Origin: Euprymna scolopes
Lineage: Eukaryota > Mollusca > Cephalopoda > Sepiida > Sepiolidae
Reading direction: 5' to 3'
Assembly (NCBI GenBank): GCA_024364805.1
Contig: CM044502.1
Coordinates: 2,237,989 to 2,268,075, forward strand
Length of the DNA stretch: 30,087 nucleotides
Part shown: piece by piece, positions 1 through 12,321 of the stretch
Layout: the number at the start of each line of letters is the position of its first letter
How positions within the stretch are numbered: position 1 is the first letter of the stretch
Notes under the pieces: model-generated
Seen by the model: the letters and a program-made list of their open reading frames with translations, nothing else
Databases searched by the model: none
What the model was told of the DNA's origin: nothing
Made by a program: the position numbers and the translations under genes

Positions 1-3000
1 GATCAAGCTAACTTACAGAACTTCTTTCACCTGGCAGTATCCGATATATTTTTCTAAAGTTATCTTACGTTTATGCAGTGTTGTTGACACATTTGACAGG
101 TGCATGAACCAATAAAAGACAAAACTGGAGTTACCATACTGTTGGAAGTAAACAAAAAGTACGCTATCTGTCGAACGAATACGAAACAAATAAAAGAGAA
201 AAATATTTTCGAATCGCTTCAGGTTATCTTATTGTTTTATTTTTAATGCGTACTGTTATTTCGTCTGACAAGAATACACCTTCTTGGCTGTTATTCCTCT
301 AATTCCAAGCATTTCTAGGTAAGCATAAATTAACATTATGAACCTTTTGCAAATAAGAGCCTCGCCTGACAAAGGAAAACGACAAAGATTAACGGTTATA
401 TACGCTATATGTTGTAGACTTCTTAAAGGAACAAGTAGAATAACGTTGAAATAATTGAAAAATAATGTTAATCCAAGTAAAACTACAGCATTTTCAAATC
501 TAAACTGTAAACAAAATGACAAAGTAACATTTAAATTCCAAAATACCAAAGACTCAAATAGAAAAACAGACAAAACACCTTAATAGGAATGAAAAACAAA
601 AATGTTAACGATGTAAATTCACCAAATAAAAACTAAAAATCTTATGAATAAAATATATTTCTTGAGATTTTTTTATACCAAACAATTTCGTATTTTTTCA
701 TGCCTCTTCAATATAACTATTTTCGAAACAAGTGTCGATGTATATTTTTTATCATATTTGCTTTATTTTTGTAAATTTTATTTTCATTAGTTTTTATATA
801 ATCCACATTTGCGTAGTAGATGTATATCTTGCTCTGAAATTAAATTCTCATTTACTATCATAAACATTGCATATTGTAAACTGTTTTATGGCTTTCTGTA
901 AAAGAAAATCTATTACAAAATACATGAAACATATTATTAAGCACGTACTTTCCTGGCAATCACGCTAGACGCAACATATGCATATATGTTTATTAGACAT
1001 TTCAATGATTTCATATATTAATTCATCAGTTTCTTTAAAGCAAGACACTTATTATTACACGGCAAATATTGTCAAATATTATGTTGAAATATTAGCTGAA
1101 TCAGGAAATATTTTCACTAGAGATTCAGTTTGTAAGACAATCTTCTTATGCTGTCTTGCTTAAAGATGCGCCCCTGTTGGGGTCTTGTTTAAATGCATCA
1201 TTAGTGCCCCGGAAGTATATCATAAATACATATTAATGAAATGTAAACCTACCTATGATATTATTGCAACGAATATGCATCACTATCGAGAGCAAAGTAA
1301 GTAAAGGAAAATATAAGATATGTTGAAAAAGGAAAATGTTTAAACATGTTAATACACAAACACTAAAAAGAAATTTTATATTAAATAAGAAGAGGACTAA
1401 ATGATAAATTCTAATTACTATAATTTTTATTAAAATATAGTTTAATTAAAAGATTAAATGAATAGTTTGTACAAAAAAAACTGTTTTATTTCAGAATAAG
1501 AATGTAAATTTAATTAATGTTATGTATTTTTTAGAAAATAAAACGACATGCAAGACTGAAAATATACGCAGAATTGTGGTATTCAGTGCCAACATAGCGT
1601 ACTATGCGTGACGCCCCACACAGGTGTACATCTTGGTATATTTTTCCCGTTCAGGAGAGTTTATATATTGTGTATTGATGATTCCCCACGGCAGCAACGA
1701 ATTACTTTTTGGTTAAAAATATGATGATGTCCTTGTGTGTGAAAGGACGCCATTCCTGTTCTCAAACTTAAATGACAACACAATGAAAAATCGGCTACGT
1801 AAAGATATAAAAATAAAACTTCGAAGTTAATTGTTTTTAAAGATATATTGCCACTTCAATGCACTACTAAAATTCACATTTGGAAAAAAATTATTAGAAG
1901 ATCATCATGCAATAGAGGTGTCTATACATACTAATTAAAACAGATATGAAAGAATAAACACATGTACACATTTACACTAACCTATGCATAATCTGTACAG
2001 GGCACAAGACCGCCAGATAGACATCTGTGAATAACAATATTACATATGTCAACAATAAGCTCGATATGATTATTATTTTGATTTGACGAAAATACTTATT
2101 TACGACTCAACAAGTTAAATAAAAGCTATAGTATGTTTTGTTGTGTCCACACTTGTTTGAGATTCGCGCTATTAGCTTAGAAGTTTTATTATTTTCGCGT
2201 TATTACCATAGAATTTTTCTTCGTTTGCTAACACTTGTGATTTGTTAAAGGAAATGTGAGTTGATGTATTTTACATCAGTATTATTATCAATGATGACGT
2301 CATTTACCCACACCGCTGTCCATAGTCGATTAGATGATAGAAAAAGAAATCTAAATAACAATATTTCCATTTTCTTAAAAATATAAAATCTTAAATGTCG
2401 TGTGAAATGATTCAATAATTCATTAAATTATAACTTCCCATGCAACTCTTGGGTTTTTCTTTTTTAAGCAAATACGCGGCGAATGTATGCGATTGTTAAA
2501 AATAGAAAAGGTTGGCTTATAACATATTATATTATGTAGACATCTAATACAAACGTAAATAGGACCATATAATTTATAGCTTAGGTGAAAAAGAAACGTT
2601 AAGGCGGGCAACGACCACATGGCATCTCTAAAATACAGATTTCCGACTGGCAAAATAGAAAAGTATTGGAATAAAACGTATACGCAAAGCGAATGATCTA
2701 TTGCTCCATATACCAGTGCACACTTTCCCAAAAAACTACAGTATTATTTGCCATTATATTCTTTTAAGATTATACAGTTACAACGGCCTTTATTTCAAAT
2801 ATAAATTATATTAGAATTTCTTATAGACAAATACAAGGTAAAACAACTACAGATTTTGCTTTATTTTAAATGAAATATTTCTACTGAATTTATTTCAAAC
2901 AAGTGTTATTCCTGATTTGCTAGTTACTTTTACATTCTCCCTGACCTCTTGAAACGCCTCTTCCCAGATGTAAAAAAATAAGGGTTGTTTTTATTTCGCT

Positions 3001-3370
3001 AATTTGTGCGTTATAAGATGCATTTTCTCTATGTATTTAATAGAAGGATACAAATATATACACATTGGTCTTATTTATGATGATTAGAGATTATTTCTGA
3101 ATATATCCTTTGAATTAAGACTTGGAGTACAAATGCATACATCAAAGGGAAACATTGCTTGATAAAAATCCATCTTCGTATAGTCGTGTTTTCCCCCAAC
3201 AAACAAGCAAACGCTATTGATGTAAACCAACTGAACTTGTTGCATGTCTGGAATTCTATAAAGGAAAAAAGCAAACGCTTGAAAAATTCTTCTTTAGATC
3301 AGGTTTAGTTCAATTGTTTTTTTCTTTCCAAGATTGAGAGTTCAAGCGGCAAACCGCTAATATTGATTGT
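1..3370. other. AT-rich gene-free stretch
   Basis: I see no recognisable gene or transposon protein here. The open frames are short, hydrophobic or low-complexity, and look like by-products of AT-rich, strand-skewed DNA. A small GC-richer patch near 1160-1215 contains a local inverted match (cccctgttgggg). It could be a repeat remnant but cannot be assigned. Confidence 0.5.
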
Positions 3371-3374
3371 TAGT

Positions 3375-3960
3375 CAAAAATCGATGAACAGAACAGAGAG
3401 ATAGCGATTAAGAGAGCGGGGGAGAAAGAGAGAGATGGAGATTTTCGGGCAATGATACGAAGTGTAAGAGAAACTATGAGGAATATATGAAGTTGAAATT
3501 GTTGTTCGCATAATATTGAATGTGTCAGCGGCACTGGACCGGTAAGAAGAGAACGCAGGTCTGCAGCAGACCGGAGTTGTTATTACGCACAGATGACCAA
3601 GACGGCTGGTGTGTAGCCACGAGTAAAGTATTGATGCCCTGAGAAAGTAAAGAACACAAAAATTCCAACAAAGATTTACAACAAAAAGAGAAAACGCTGA
3701 TATGATTGGGGCTAAAAATAATTAAACTAAAGGACAAAAGAACATAGTGCGATAGTAAAAAATATAAAAAAGAAAGACAGGAAAGGAAGCAAGGACGAAT
3801 TAATAAAGAGATAAACAGGAATAGCAAAACGACAAAACCAGTGACAGAATAATAGAGATACTTGACAAGAATGATACATATAAGGGGTGTATAAATCTCG
3901 GGTAATAAATAAGAGAGACAGAAAGGGTGAATAGAAATAATCATGAGAAGAACAGAGATT
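3375..3960. other. Purine-skewed stretch
   Basis: The plus strand is strongly purine-rich over several hundred bases, with runs such as gagagagcgggggagaaaga near 3410 and many aaagaa/aggaa blocks from 3640 to 3830. The skew alone explains a 139-codon minus-strand open frame that is very rich in Leu, Ser and Phe, so I do not call that frame a gene. A small perfect stem, ggtctgc/gcagacc, lies near 3557-3571. No function is assigned. Confidence 0.45.
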
Positions 3961-4129
3961 TTAACAGTACATATTTATCTATTTAACATTTCAGCATTAA
4001 ACATAACTATACTAAATATTCATATTTCAATGTCCATTACTCCATGTGCATATTTTTATACCATTTATTACGATAACCATAGGTTTTTAAATTATAAATA
4101 GGATATCAGTATAAGAGCCAGGAAGTCCA

Positions 4130-4705
4130 GACAATAAAGTACTGTTGGCACATCTTGGCAGGAGCTACTCGGCATGCCGTATTCAACCTTGAAAAGATCC
4201 AAACCGGCTGGGAAACATAGTAGGTGATGTCGTTTTTCTTCCCTGACACCTCTTTCGAACAGAAGAGACTTGCGAAACTGTCTCTGCTTTATCGTTATTT
4301 TAATCGAAAGTGATCGACTGAACTCTAATCTATGGTTCCCTTTGAAAATCTTTCTAAAAACACACCCGATTAGCTACAAGCACTATATACGATTACACCC
4401 ACTCTCTATCTCCGCCTAAGTCTAAACGTATATTCTATTCACACAGTTTCATTTCCAGAAATAACTATCTATAGAACACTATTCTGCTGGCCTGCTTTCC
4501 GGTTGAATACAACATAGCCTTTAAATCTAATGTAAGCGAATTCTTATTTAGCTACCTCATGAATAATCAAAGTCTTCCCCATTTGAACCATTATCAATTA
4601 CTATACTACCACATTACATTCATTAACCCTTATCCTCGATTGGCCTTTGAGCCTTAGTAAGTGGTGACACACAAGTAAAAAAATATTAAAGAGCCAACTA
4701 TATCT
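4130..4705 (+). mobile_element. Jockey-like LINE, 5'-truncated 3' fragment
   Basis: The plus strand encodes, in pieces, the tail of a non-LTR retrotransposon polyprotein. A GATRHAVFNLEKIQ-like segment lies near 4155-4195, then LAKLSLLYRYFNRK near 4270-4310, then a KSKRIFYSHSF stretch near 4420-4450. The same landmarks occur in order in the larger copy at 14375-16723 (GASEHSLHCLDRVQ, LSLFYRYFHGK, KSKRIFIEQSF). Coding appears to end with Glu-Pro and a TAG near 4656. A short 3' tail ending in an A-rich aagtaaaaaaatattaaa follows. Several stops and frame changes interrupt the reading. The part upstream of the RT thumb is missing, as is usual for 5'-truncated LINE insertions. The endpoints are approximate. 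Confidence 0.65.
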
Positions 4706-6310
4706 CTAAGATCTATGTTAGCTCTTCATCTAGTTTTTTTATAATAAAATAGTTAATTTACCAATTAAGTGACTACAAGTCTGCCTCATATGCTGACTCT
4801 TTCTGGCAAAAATATACATTAAGCCTATCAAGCATCTTTCATCTCTATTTCTAACAAAGCAAAAACGTTACAATATCGTTCTTATTAATAATTGTAAGAG
4901 TTATTTGATTTTATGAAGTAGTTGTCGTATAATTGCTACGGTCATATGCTCTTGACTAAAGTTGTATTTAATTCAACACCAAATTTCAGTAGCCACAATA
5001 GTGTTTATACGTTTAGCTGTTGTCGTGTGGAGTTTTTTTTTCAAAATCCTGTGTTGGGTTGTGGGAAGCAGTGATCGCTATCTTTAGAATTATTATGTAT
5101 TTATATAAAAAAAATAAATGTGCTCGTTCAAAGGTTGTTCAAACGATTTCCTCGAACATGAATAATTTTACATCGTTATTATATTCCTCCGGGTGATTAA
5201 TATGCATTTCTAATTTTTTAAGACTCATGTTTAGAGTCTTTGTTCTACATTTGCTCCAAATATATTAACTCATTTCGCTTCAATAAAATTCCTAAAATTT
5301 ATAGATCAAATTTAAGGCGTTTAAGATAAAAAAATCAAATCCAAGGAACTTTGCTTAATTAGTGTAAAATTTAATGCATTTAAAAATATTTAATTTTTCA
5401 AAAAGCCGGTGATACCCATATTATGTATATATCATGTATCTTAAAATTCTTATGAAATAACCAACAGCTGAGATTAAGAAATATTTCTTAATATTTCTTA
5501 ATTGATATATGGTATAAAATTGTAAAATTTCACTAAAGTTGCACCTATCAAATTAAACAAAAAAACTAAATATTTAACACGTTACATTTTTACACCTTGC
5601 AGTAGATTAAATATTCTACATGAGCGGTTAATCAGTTTAATAGTGGATAATTTACATACAAATATATCAACAAATGCAGGTGCGTAACTTTTTAAATTGC
5701 TGATTATCTCATACCATTTTTATTTGCCACATAGAACATAAAAATACATTAAAAGAAGCAGCAAACATGGTGGTCAACTAGTATAACATTTAATAAAAGA
5801 TTAAAAACATGAATTAAAAATCACGTGATAGGACACTATTTATATTTATGCATATTAATGCGTACTAAGGATATTTAAGACTTCAAGTAATTGTCCTTGT
5901 TATATCGTGGGATGCGTTAGATCAATATAATATAAAACATCTTACCGCAGGGATTCCAGCCTTCATGTTTGGTAGGTAGCAGCTCAACGCACACACATGT
6001 AACTACAATTCACACATAATAGATTAACGTTAGATGTCCAAGTATGATAATGGCTGGGAATAATTTTTATCTCACCATTTTCAAAGTCATTGTGCTTTCC
6101 CATCACTGTCCACTTCCGGTCGTTCATCTCGTGAGAAATCGCGAGAGATTAAAGTTTAGGATAAAGGGAGGCGACTTTGCCCAGAGGAGTAAAGAGTTAC
6201 TCCTCTTATATTTTTTTTGATCCCAACAGTCTTCTCACTAAATTTTCATTTTTAAGAAGGAAGAAAAACTCACATCTATAATAGTCATATAACTAAATTC
6301 ATATAAGCGG
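4706..6310. other. AT-rich gene-free stretch
   Basis: I find no gene or element that I can support. A local tandem duplication (atatttcttaatatttctta) lies near 5482-5501. A small inverted match around tctcgtgagaaatcgcgaga lies near 6128-6147. Neither suggests a specific feature. Confidence 0.45.
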
Positions 6311-6313
6311 TTT

Positions 6314-6749
6314 GGTACTTGTACAGTTTAATCAAGACATTAAAAATGAAAATATCGAAAAAAAAGTTATATTGTACGTATCCGTTTTGGACGTAATTCT
6401 CGGAAAAAGAATTTCACTTAATTTGGTCGAGTATTGTTTTAAAGCTAAAAAACACGTTTTTATGACAGCTCGCTTAAGGTAACTATGTGTGGATTTTTTT
6501 ACTACACGCCACGAACTAAGTTTAAAGCACCAACACGCCCTCCCCATCTTCAATAATAGCTTTCCTTCTTAAAAATTGAAACATGGCTACTTTTTTTATC
6601 GGTATCATAACAAGCTGTAAAAAAACAACTTGATCAAATGAAGTGAAATATTTTCAGGGAACTCCATTCCATTACTGACCCGTACAATATAACATTTTCC
6701 GATATTTCCATTTTTTTTTTAAATTTCTTGATCAAATTGTACAAGTACC
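6314..6749. mobile_element. MITE-like element with ~135-bp terminal inverted repeats
   Basis: The left arm (about 6314-6446) begins ggtacttgtacagtttaatc. Read in reverse complement, the right arm (about 6613-6749) begins ggtacttgtacaatttgatc. The arms stay alignable for about 135 bp. Shared blocks include gttatattgtacg, aatatcg, atttcactt and an inner ttgatcaag-like site that echoes one near the terminus. About 165 bp lie between the arms, with no recognisable transposase. This is most easily read as a short non-autonomous DNA transposon or a heavily deleted Tc1/mariner-type copy. I cannot identify a clear target-site duplication, so the exact ends and superfamily are uncertain. Confidence 0.7.
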
Positions 6750-7511
6750 GTGGTTCTGATTCTGAAAATTGTTAAATAACTAGACGTCAGCCGATTAAAC
6801 TAAATAGGTCAATTATTAGCTATTGGCACGGTTACATAATGTTTAGATTATAGAGAGGGATATATAAACATATTTTGGAGTAGTGAAATTTCATTATAAC
6901 ATGGAAATACATCATTGATTGCCATATAGACAGCCATATAAAAATTACAAAAGCATGCATGTAATTCATAGGACGGGAAGTTTGGAATTGCTATGTGCTG
7001 TTAAAATCACTATGTCTGGGTGTTTGTATATGTGTCTGTTTCTAATTTTTTAATGTGCATCACTTCCGAAACGCAAAGCCACAAATCGGCGCGGTGCGTG
7101 TCAAACGATTGCTTTTTTGTTGACGTTATGTCGTGGGTTTAAGCCGGTAATAATAGGGGCAACGGCAATAAAATTAAAGGCATAATGAAACGTCGCCCAA
7201 ACAAGTTGACGTAAAGTTCTCGTGTGCAAATATATACATTTATATGTAAAAATCAGTTAATTTTCTTCCTATCAACTAACCATGTCACGATAGCTAAAAT
7301 GGTTACGACTAAGGCTCGAGCGCTATAAACTGCGTATCAAATTATTAACGATGTTACATTTTTCTTAATATTTAAGGAACGAGTGAATAAAAATACATGA
7401 AACTTTGAGAAAGTGCTTACAATACTCTTCAGCTACTTCAGTCAAAAAATAAAAAGTATTTAAAGCAGTATAAACGTAACTATGACGGAAGATAGGAATA
7501 TATGTTGCTTT
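6750..7511. other. Gene-free stretch between two elements
   Basis: No gene is recognised. Two short stretches, gtgggtttaagcc near 7132 and tagctaaaatgg near 7292, faintly resemble tRNA B- and A-box sequences. They do not form a convincing pair, so no SINE is called. Confidence 0.4.
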
Positions 7512-7651
7512 CAGTGTGTCAAGTTATTAATAAGGTTGAGAAAAAAGACAATATACCCATAACTTGTTTATCGAAATAATTTCAAACATTAAATGAACCA
7601 GGAAAATGTTTAGAACACTATAACTACATAGCAATTTCTACGTTGACACAA

Positions 7652-8690
7652 TTAGTAGGGCATAGGCGATCCGTTTTTATGAATGACTTATGAAAGACGT
7701 TGTGAGTTTTATGAAAGGCGTTGGTCCACAGAATTAGTAAATCTTGTGGTTTCGTCAACAGCTATTTCTCCCGATACCTCTTGGTGAGCACCCCACACCT
7801 CACCTTTGCTCTTAAATTGGCGTCCACTTGAATAGTACCGTCGCTTCATGATACTCAAAAGGTTCTCATCTGGGTTACAGTCTGGCGAATTTGCAGGCCA
7901 CGCCAACCTCCGTAAGCCAGAGAAGCCCAGTTGTTGAACATACTCTTTGTTTTTGTTTGCTGCATGCGAAAGAAGCATTTTCCTGCATAAAAATAATGGT
8001 TCTCCTGAACGTCAACCTTTGCTTCTTCAGCCATAGTTCAAGGTGCTCCTTCAGAAGAGCTATGTAAGCATTTGAGATCATTTTTACGCCTTCTTGGAAT
8101 TTTCATGTGCCAACTAAAGTACCTCCGATAATTCCAGACCAAATCATTATTCCACCACCACTTTTCTGGCGCCTTACACGCTGATGAAGATGTCGTCCAT
8201 CTAGCACGGAACCCTTGCTCCAGCCATCTGGGCTATCAAAAGTGACACACACACTTCATCCGTAAACAAAACTTTTGAAAAATCCGGTTTCATGTTGTCC
8301 TCTGCCCATTTCAATTGGTTTTGTATGTGATGTTGCTTTAATGGAAGTTATTATAACAGGTTTAACAGACTTTGCTACTTTTTTCAGACGGCGACACCGA
8401 GTACGTTTTGAAGCATTCTTATATTTGGCTTGGTCAGAACTTCTCGACTTAATCTGCCCAGGATTCTCTACAACTTCACGTTTAATTTGTATTAGAGAAA
8501 GGCGTGAAACCACTCTAGATTTACCTTCATCAGCTCTCTTACATACGTTTGTAGGGTCCTTGACAAAGGTGTCCATGGTTTGATGGTATCTTGCTATCAT
8601 TTTCGATATTTCGAGGGTAGTTTTACTTTTTGCTAGCTGTTCTGTTATAGCACTCTTTTCAGAACTACTGAAACTACATTTACGACCCAT
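7652..8690 (-). pseudogene. Tc1-like transposase, inactivated
   Basis: In life this enzyme would cut out and reinsert its own element at TA dinucleotides. The start MGRKCSFSSSEKSAI with the helix-turn-helix segment LAKSKTTLEISKMIARYHQ is the usual Tc1 N-terminal DNA-binding domain. A linker with IKREVVENPGQ follows. The catalytic DDE domain shows FTDE (first Asp, near 8265), FDSPDGWSKGSVLDG, GGGIMIWSGIIGG, then IIFMQENA near 7985. Families normally have FMHDNA at that point, so the second catalytic Asp is replaced by Glu. WPANSPDCNPDENLLSI near 7890-7840 carries the third acidic residue. The reading changes frame at least twice (near 8255-8245 and 7975-7880). In-frame stops lie near 8110 and close to the C-terminal VIHKNGSPMPY, where a short sequence is also duplicated. 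The start at 8690 matches the family start; an upstream in-frame extension to 8804 is probably untranslated. Confidence 0.85.
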
Positions 8691-8711
8691 TTTATTGACG
8701 AAACAAACACA

Positions 8712-8911
8712 CTTGTTAATAATTTGACACATCTCAAATACCGTACATTCAGCAATTACGATGGCAAGTTGTTCACATTGCGTAGAACATAACGAAAATT
8801 TCATAGTACGCGCAGCTCAACATTGCCAACCTTTACGAAGCTTTGGATACGAAACTACCAGTAAGTTTCTGAAACTGGTAAGAAAAATGTTATCTTGTTA
8901 ATAATTTGACA
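8712..8911 (-). repeat. Terminal and internal copies of an 18-bp Tc1 end motif
   Basis: The plus-strand sequence cttgttaataatttgaca occurs exactly at 8712-8729 and 8894-8911, 182 bp apart, both in the right end of the Tc1-like element. The outer copy lies just inside the terminus. Two transposase-binding sites about 180 bp apart are known in C. elegans Tc3, and a similar layout is seen in the element at 28080. I infer that these are the outer and inner binding sites. Confidence 0.65.
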
Positions 8912-8918
8912 TGCAGTG

Positions 8919-10400
8919 TATATTTTGTTTGCGATTCTAATGATCGCACATAAGTATTTTTTTACTGTTGAAATCAGTATATTGGGTACAATTTTATATA
9001 TAATAAAGAATAGGGAATTGACTCTATAATAAAAAATTAAATGTGCAGAAAATAAAATTTAGATATAAAAGCATATTTTACAACTTATTAACACCCTGCA
9101 GCAAGCAAGTATTATAAAGAAAATATTGAAAATAATGGAATATCAAAATGATAACGCATACAATATTAAATTACCTAATATTTAATAGGTAATAAAAATA
9201 CATATAATATAAGGTTTACAAATCGAGATACGTTATCACATGATCTTATAGTGTGCATTTGATAAAACAAATCATATATCTGCTTATAAGCCAACAAAAG
9301 TGGGAATATAGCGGGGCTAAAACATTACATTCACCAAGCATACTGACAGGTAACAGCCAATATAATTTAGATTACAAGAAATATAATCAGTTATTCTGAT
9401 GATTTTATAAATAAGTATACACAAATATACTTATAGAAAGACAAAACAGTATTTATGCCATAGGACAAGAATCTATATGTTAATGTTTGTTTAATTCTAT
9501 TTCATAGTTTTGCTTCTAGTAAATGCCTTAAATTCTATGTTTTACAATATTATTGAAATTCAAAAATGTTGTGTTATGCATGTCTAATTAATCTCGTCAA
9601 ACTCAATTCACGTCTAATATATTCGAATATGTGTGCTTATATTATGCTGATATTATGATTATGTTTAATACAATCCAATGGGACGAAAATTTGAGGAATA
9701 TTTATTAATTAATATCACATACGTGACTGAAGTTATATGAATACTGTAACCTAAACACAACACTTCCCGTTGACCTGACTCATACATTGCCGATTTATTT
9801 CTAGCTTAACGCGAGGCAGGCCCTTCTCCGCTATAAACATGTTAACAGAATGATTTTAATGAAAAGAATACACAAAATTCTGCTCTGGAGAAGTTATTTA
9901 CTTATATTGGGAATCTAAATGCAATGATAATGCTTTTTTTATTTTAAAAAAAATTGTATCATGTTTAGTTTCAATTTCTATTATGATTACTTTTATATAT
10001 ATGATATATCATAGGATGTAAACATATCTTTATCTATACTCCTTTTAATTTGGATTTTTTATGCATTGATATTTGTATGAAAACACCGTTTTCTATTTAT
10101 TTAAAAATTAATTCATTTATATATTGTATTGATATTTATATTGAAATGCTTTTTCTATTTATTTAAGAAGAAAATACAAGTTTATTCTATGGGCTGTGGA
10201 ATTGCATTATCTGCAAAAGGTCAAGCTATTTTGCATATTTTTTAACATATATTTTAATTAATTCTCTATTAGTTTGTTTTTCAGGTTTCTTATGGGATGA
10301 TTATCTTTAGTTAAGCATTACGTGCAATTATATTCATACAGATATTCTATATGATATATACTTGCGTAAAAACTGTTTTAGTAAGCACACACCTTTTTAC
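8919..10400. other. AT-rich gene-free stretch
   Basis: No gene is recognised. A small palindrome, attaccta/taggtaat, sits near 9170-9193. A diverged direct duplication carries tctatttatttaa in both copies (about 10066-10108 and 10130-10170). Confidence 0.45.
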
Positions 10401-10442
10401 ATATCTATCTATCTATCTCTCTCTCTCTCTATCTCTCTCTCG

Positions 10443-10474
<32 letters not shown>
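10401..10474. repeat. Compound (ATCT)n-(CT)n-(TA)n microsatellite
   Basis: The tract begins with tatc units, passes into an interrupted CT run, and ends in a short TA run. The same pyrimidine-then-TA order recurs at 23226-23304 and 25641-25700. Confidence 0.9.
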
Positions 10475-10718
10475 GCGTATATTTAAATATTAGTTCTGCC
10501 TACTAAACTCATCTGTCAGTTTTTCGTTTGCAGATATGAAACTGTATGGTATACGAACAAAGGCGAAAATTTATGTTTGCGTTTCAGGTGGGAAAAATCT
10601 GTGCAAAAATGTAAGAATTAAACAAAATATATAATTTTCCAGGTGAAGGTTGCCAGTCGGCATTACGAATATGCATACTATTTGTTCCTGTTTTAATTTT
10701 TAGTCCTACAGCTAACAT

Positions 10719-10800
10719 GTCTTAATAGCTCAGGCATTAACTTTAAAGGAAAAAGTCAATCGTAAGTTAAATCTATTGGTTTCGATTCTCGGTAGTGGCG
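10719..10800 (+). repeat. tRNA-derived SINE head (candidate)
   Basis: A pol III A-box-like tagctcaggc at 10726-10735 is followed 42 bp later by a B-box-like ggtttcgattc at 10778-10788. This matches the spacing of a tRNA gene or a tRNA-derived SINE. I cannot fold a convincing full cloverleaf, so I treat it as a SINE head rather than a working tRNA gene. The end of the SINE body is not defined. Confidence 0.4.
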
Positions 10801-11708
10801 CACGTGTCATTTTATATTTTACTTTTTAAATCATTACTATATATAGGGTCAAATATAATATAATAATACATACGAAATCTGCATTAATCAGAATATAAAT
10901 ATGTATGGTATATATGTATATAAATATGTGTGAATATTTGTGTGGAAATATGTACTGTTATGCATTGCGCGGGTCATTTAGTTTCTCAAAAAAGAGAGTT
11001 TATCTGTTTAAGGCGTATACAAAAGAGGAAATGAACTAACAACCGCTTTCGAAAAATCCGTTAGAATTAATGTACATTTAATATTTTGTCCACGTTTTTC
11101 GATCACTAAGTCTTTTCGTTTTTTCCTCAATTGGCAAGAGAACAAATTAGAAATAGAATCTGGACAAGTGAAGGGGTCGTCAGCCCAATTTTTTATCGAC
11201 TTAAGGGAATTGGTAACCGCTAAGACACCTTGCCTTCAGGTTATAATTTATTCATTACACGTCCACACGAAAAAGTAATGCAAAATAACGACTCGGATAG
11301 CGATCAAGTAAACGGTAGTTCCCAATACAGACAAATACAGAGGACTACTTATTTGATTGATCAATAATGTCCATCGATCTTTTCTTTGCTTTTATATTTA
11401 AAAATCTTTCATATATTTTATACAATTTAAGAATGAGAAACAAAACAAGCGTGCATTTGCGTATTATTCTATCGCTTGCGTACTTTAATATGTATTTATA
11501 CATTATTACACATTTATGTAAGAATAATCCCTATATATAATATAAGAGATGCAGTATTTTCCCTCTGGATCAAAATATCATAGGTTTAGAAAACAGATGG
11601 CACATGCAAATTTGGTGTGTTTGCACTATTAGACATTACCTGATAATTATAAAATAACACTTTACACACATTAATTCGCAATATTAAAACATTACATTTA
11701 TTCCTAGG

Positions 11709-11757
<49 letters not shown>
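11709..11757. repeat. (ATC)n trinucleotide microsatellite
   Basis: About sixteen uninterrupted ATC units. No open reading frame of interest runs through the tract. Confidence 0.95.
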
Positions 11758-12240
11758 CTTACAGAGAAAGTAGTTCCAATTTTACCCCTATTCTATAAGT
11801 CCTCTTACGACCCCATTCTTAACCACGTGAATTTATACTTCTTCCTACTTTCCTGTGTCTACGCCATCATTAACTGGCTATTGAATTCATACAAATCGTA
11901 TACTCTAACCACTTTTTATCTACACAAATAATGATGTCTCCCTTTACGTATTAACTTAATTTCATTTGGCTAAACTCTAAGCATTTCTACATTCTGTATT
12001 AACTGCATTATCTTTTTTTACAAAAAGAAAGCGGTAATGTCTTAGACGGCGGCATTATTACGAACGAATAAAAACTTTCAGGGATTTCCTTATTATTATT
12101 ATTTCAGATATTACAGGGCGGTTCAGCTGTTAAAAAATTGAAGAAAATGTAATAATATGATACACCATACTCATCTATCGAAAATTGGAATCTAAGATAA
12201 AATCTTGATAAAAATCACCCATTCATTCTTTCATCGAATA

Positions 12241-12321
12241 TTTTCTGTCGGAATATCTTCGATAAATATCGATATTCGATAACCGAATATCGATATTTAT
12301 CGAAGACATTCCGACGGAAAA
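12241..12321. repeat. Near-perfect inverted repeat, 38-bp arms
   Basis: The left arm (12241-12278) and right arm (12284-12321) are reverse complements with two mismatches, around a 5-base centre (ataac). The inner part, cttcgataaatatcgatatt, is itself made of nested tcgata/tatcga motifs. Extrusion as a cruciform, or a strong RNA hairpin on either strand, is plausible. No coding sequence is nearby. It may be a fold-back or short MITE-like insertion. Confidence 0.85.

Larger units (their letters stand above)
7512..8918 (-). mobile_element. Tc1-like DNA transposon, decayed
   Basis: The transposon is about 1.4 kb and is read on the minus strand. On the minus strand the right end begins cactgcatgtcaaattatta, next to a TA at 8919-8920. 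The left end begins cagtgtgtcaagttattaat at 7512 and aligns to it over about 25 bp with a 2-base gap. The left flank now reads TT rather than TA, so the expected TA duplication is preserved on one side only. The element holds one transposase reading frame (7652-8690), broken in several places. The 228 bp between the transposase start and the right end contain an exact internal copy of an 18-bp terminal motif (8712-8729 and 8894-8911). That suggests two transposase-binding sites in the right end. Confidence 0.85.

Noticed and set aside
256-573. 105-codon hydrophobic minus-strand frame
   Set aside because: AT-rich, low-complexity translation with no recognised motif.
3525-3944. 139-codon minus-strand open frame
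   Set aside because: Its composition (Leu, Ser, Phe) follows from the purine skew of the plus strand. No family resemblance, signal or context supports a gene.
8275-8583. 102-codon plus-strand frame
   Set aside because: Antisense shadow of the Tc1-like transposase.
9388-9420. Additional CTGATGA as a hammerhead core
   Set aside because: No GAAA at a suitable distance and no closing stems. The CTGATGA matches inside transposase coding sequence were dropped for the same reason.
11200-11245. tRNA-like ggtaaccgctaagacacc stretch
   Set aside because: A weak A-box-like match without a B box at the right spacing.
11705-11760. CRISPR-like or regulatory reading of the (ATC)n and (TA)n tracts
   Set aside because: Simple microsatellites without spacer structure, in what is clearly animal DNA.
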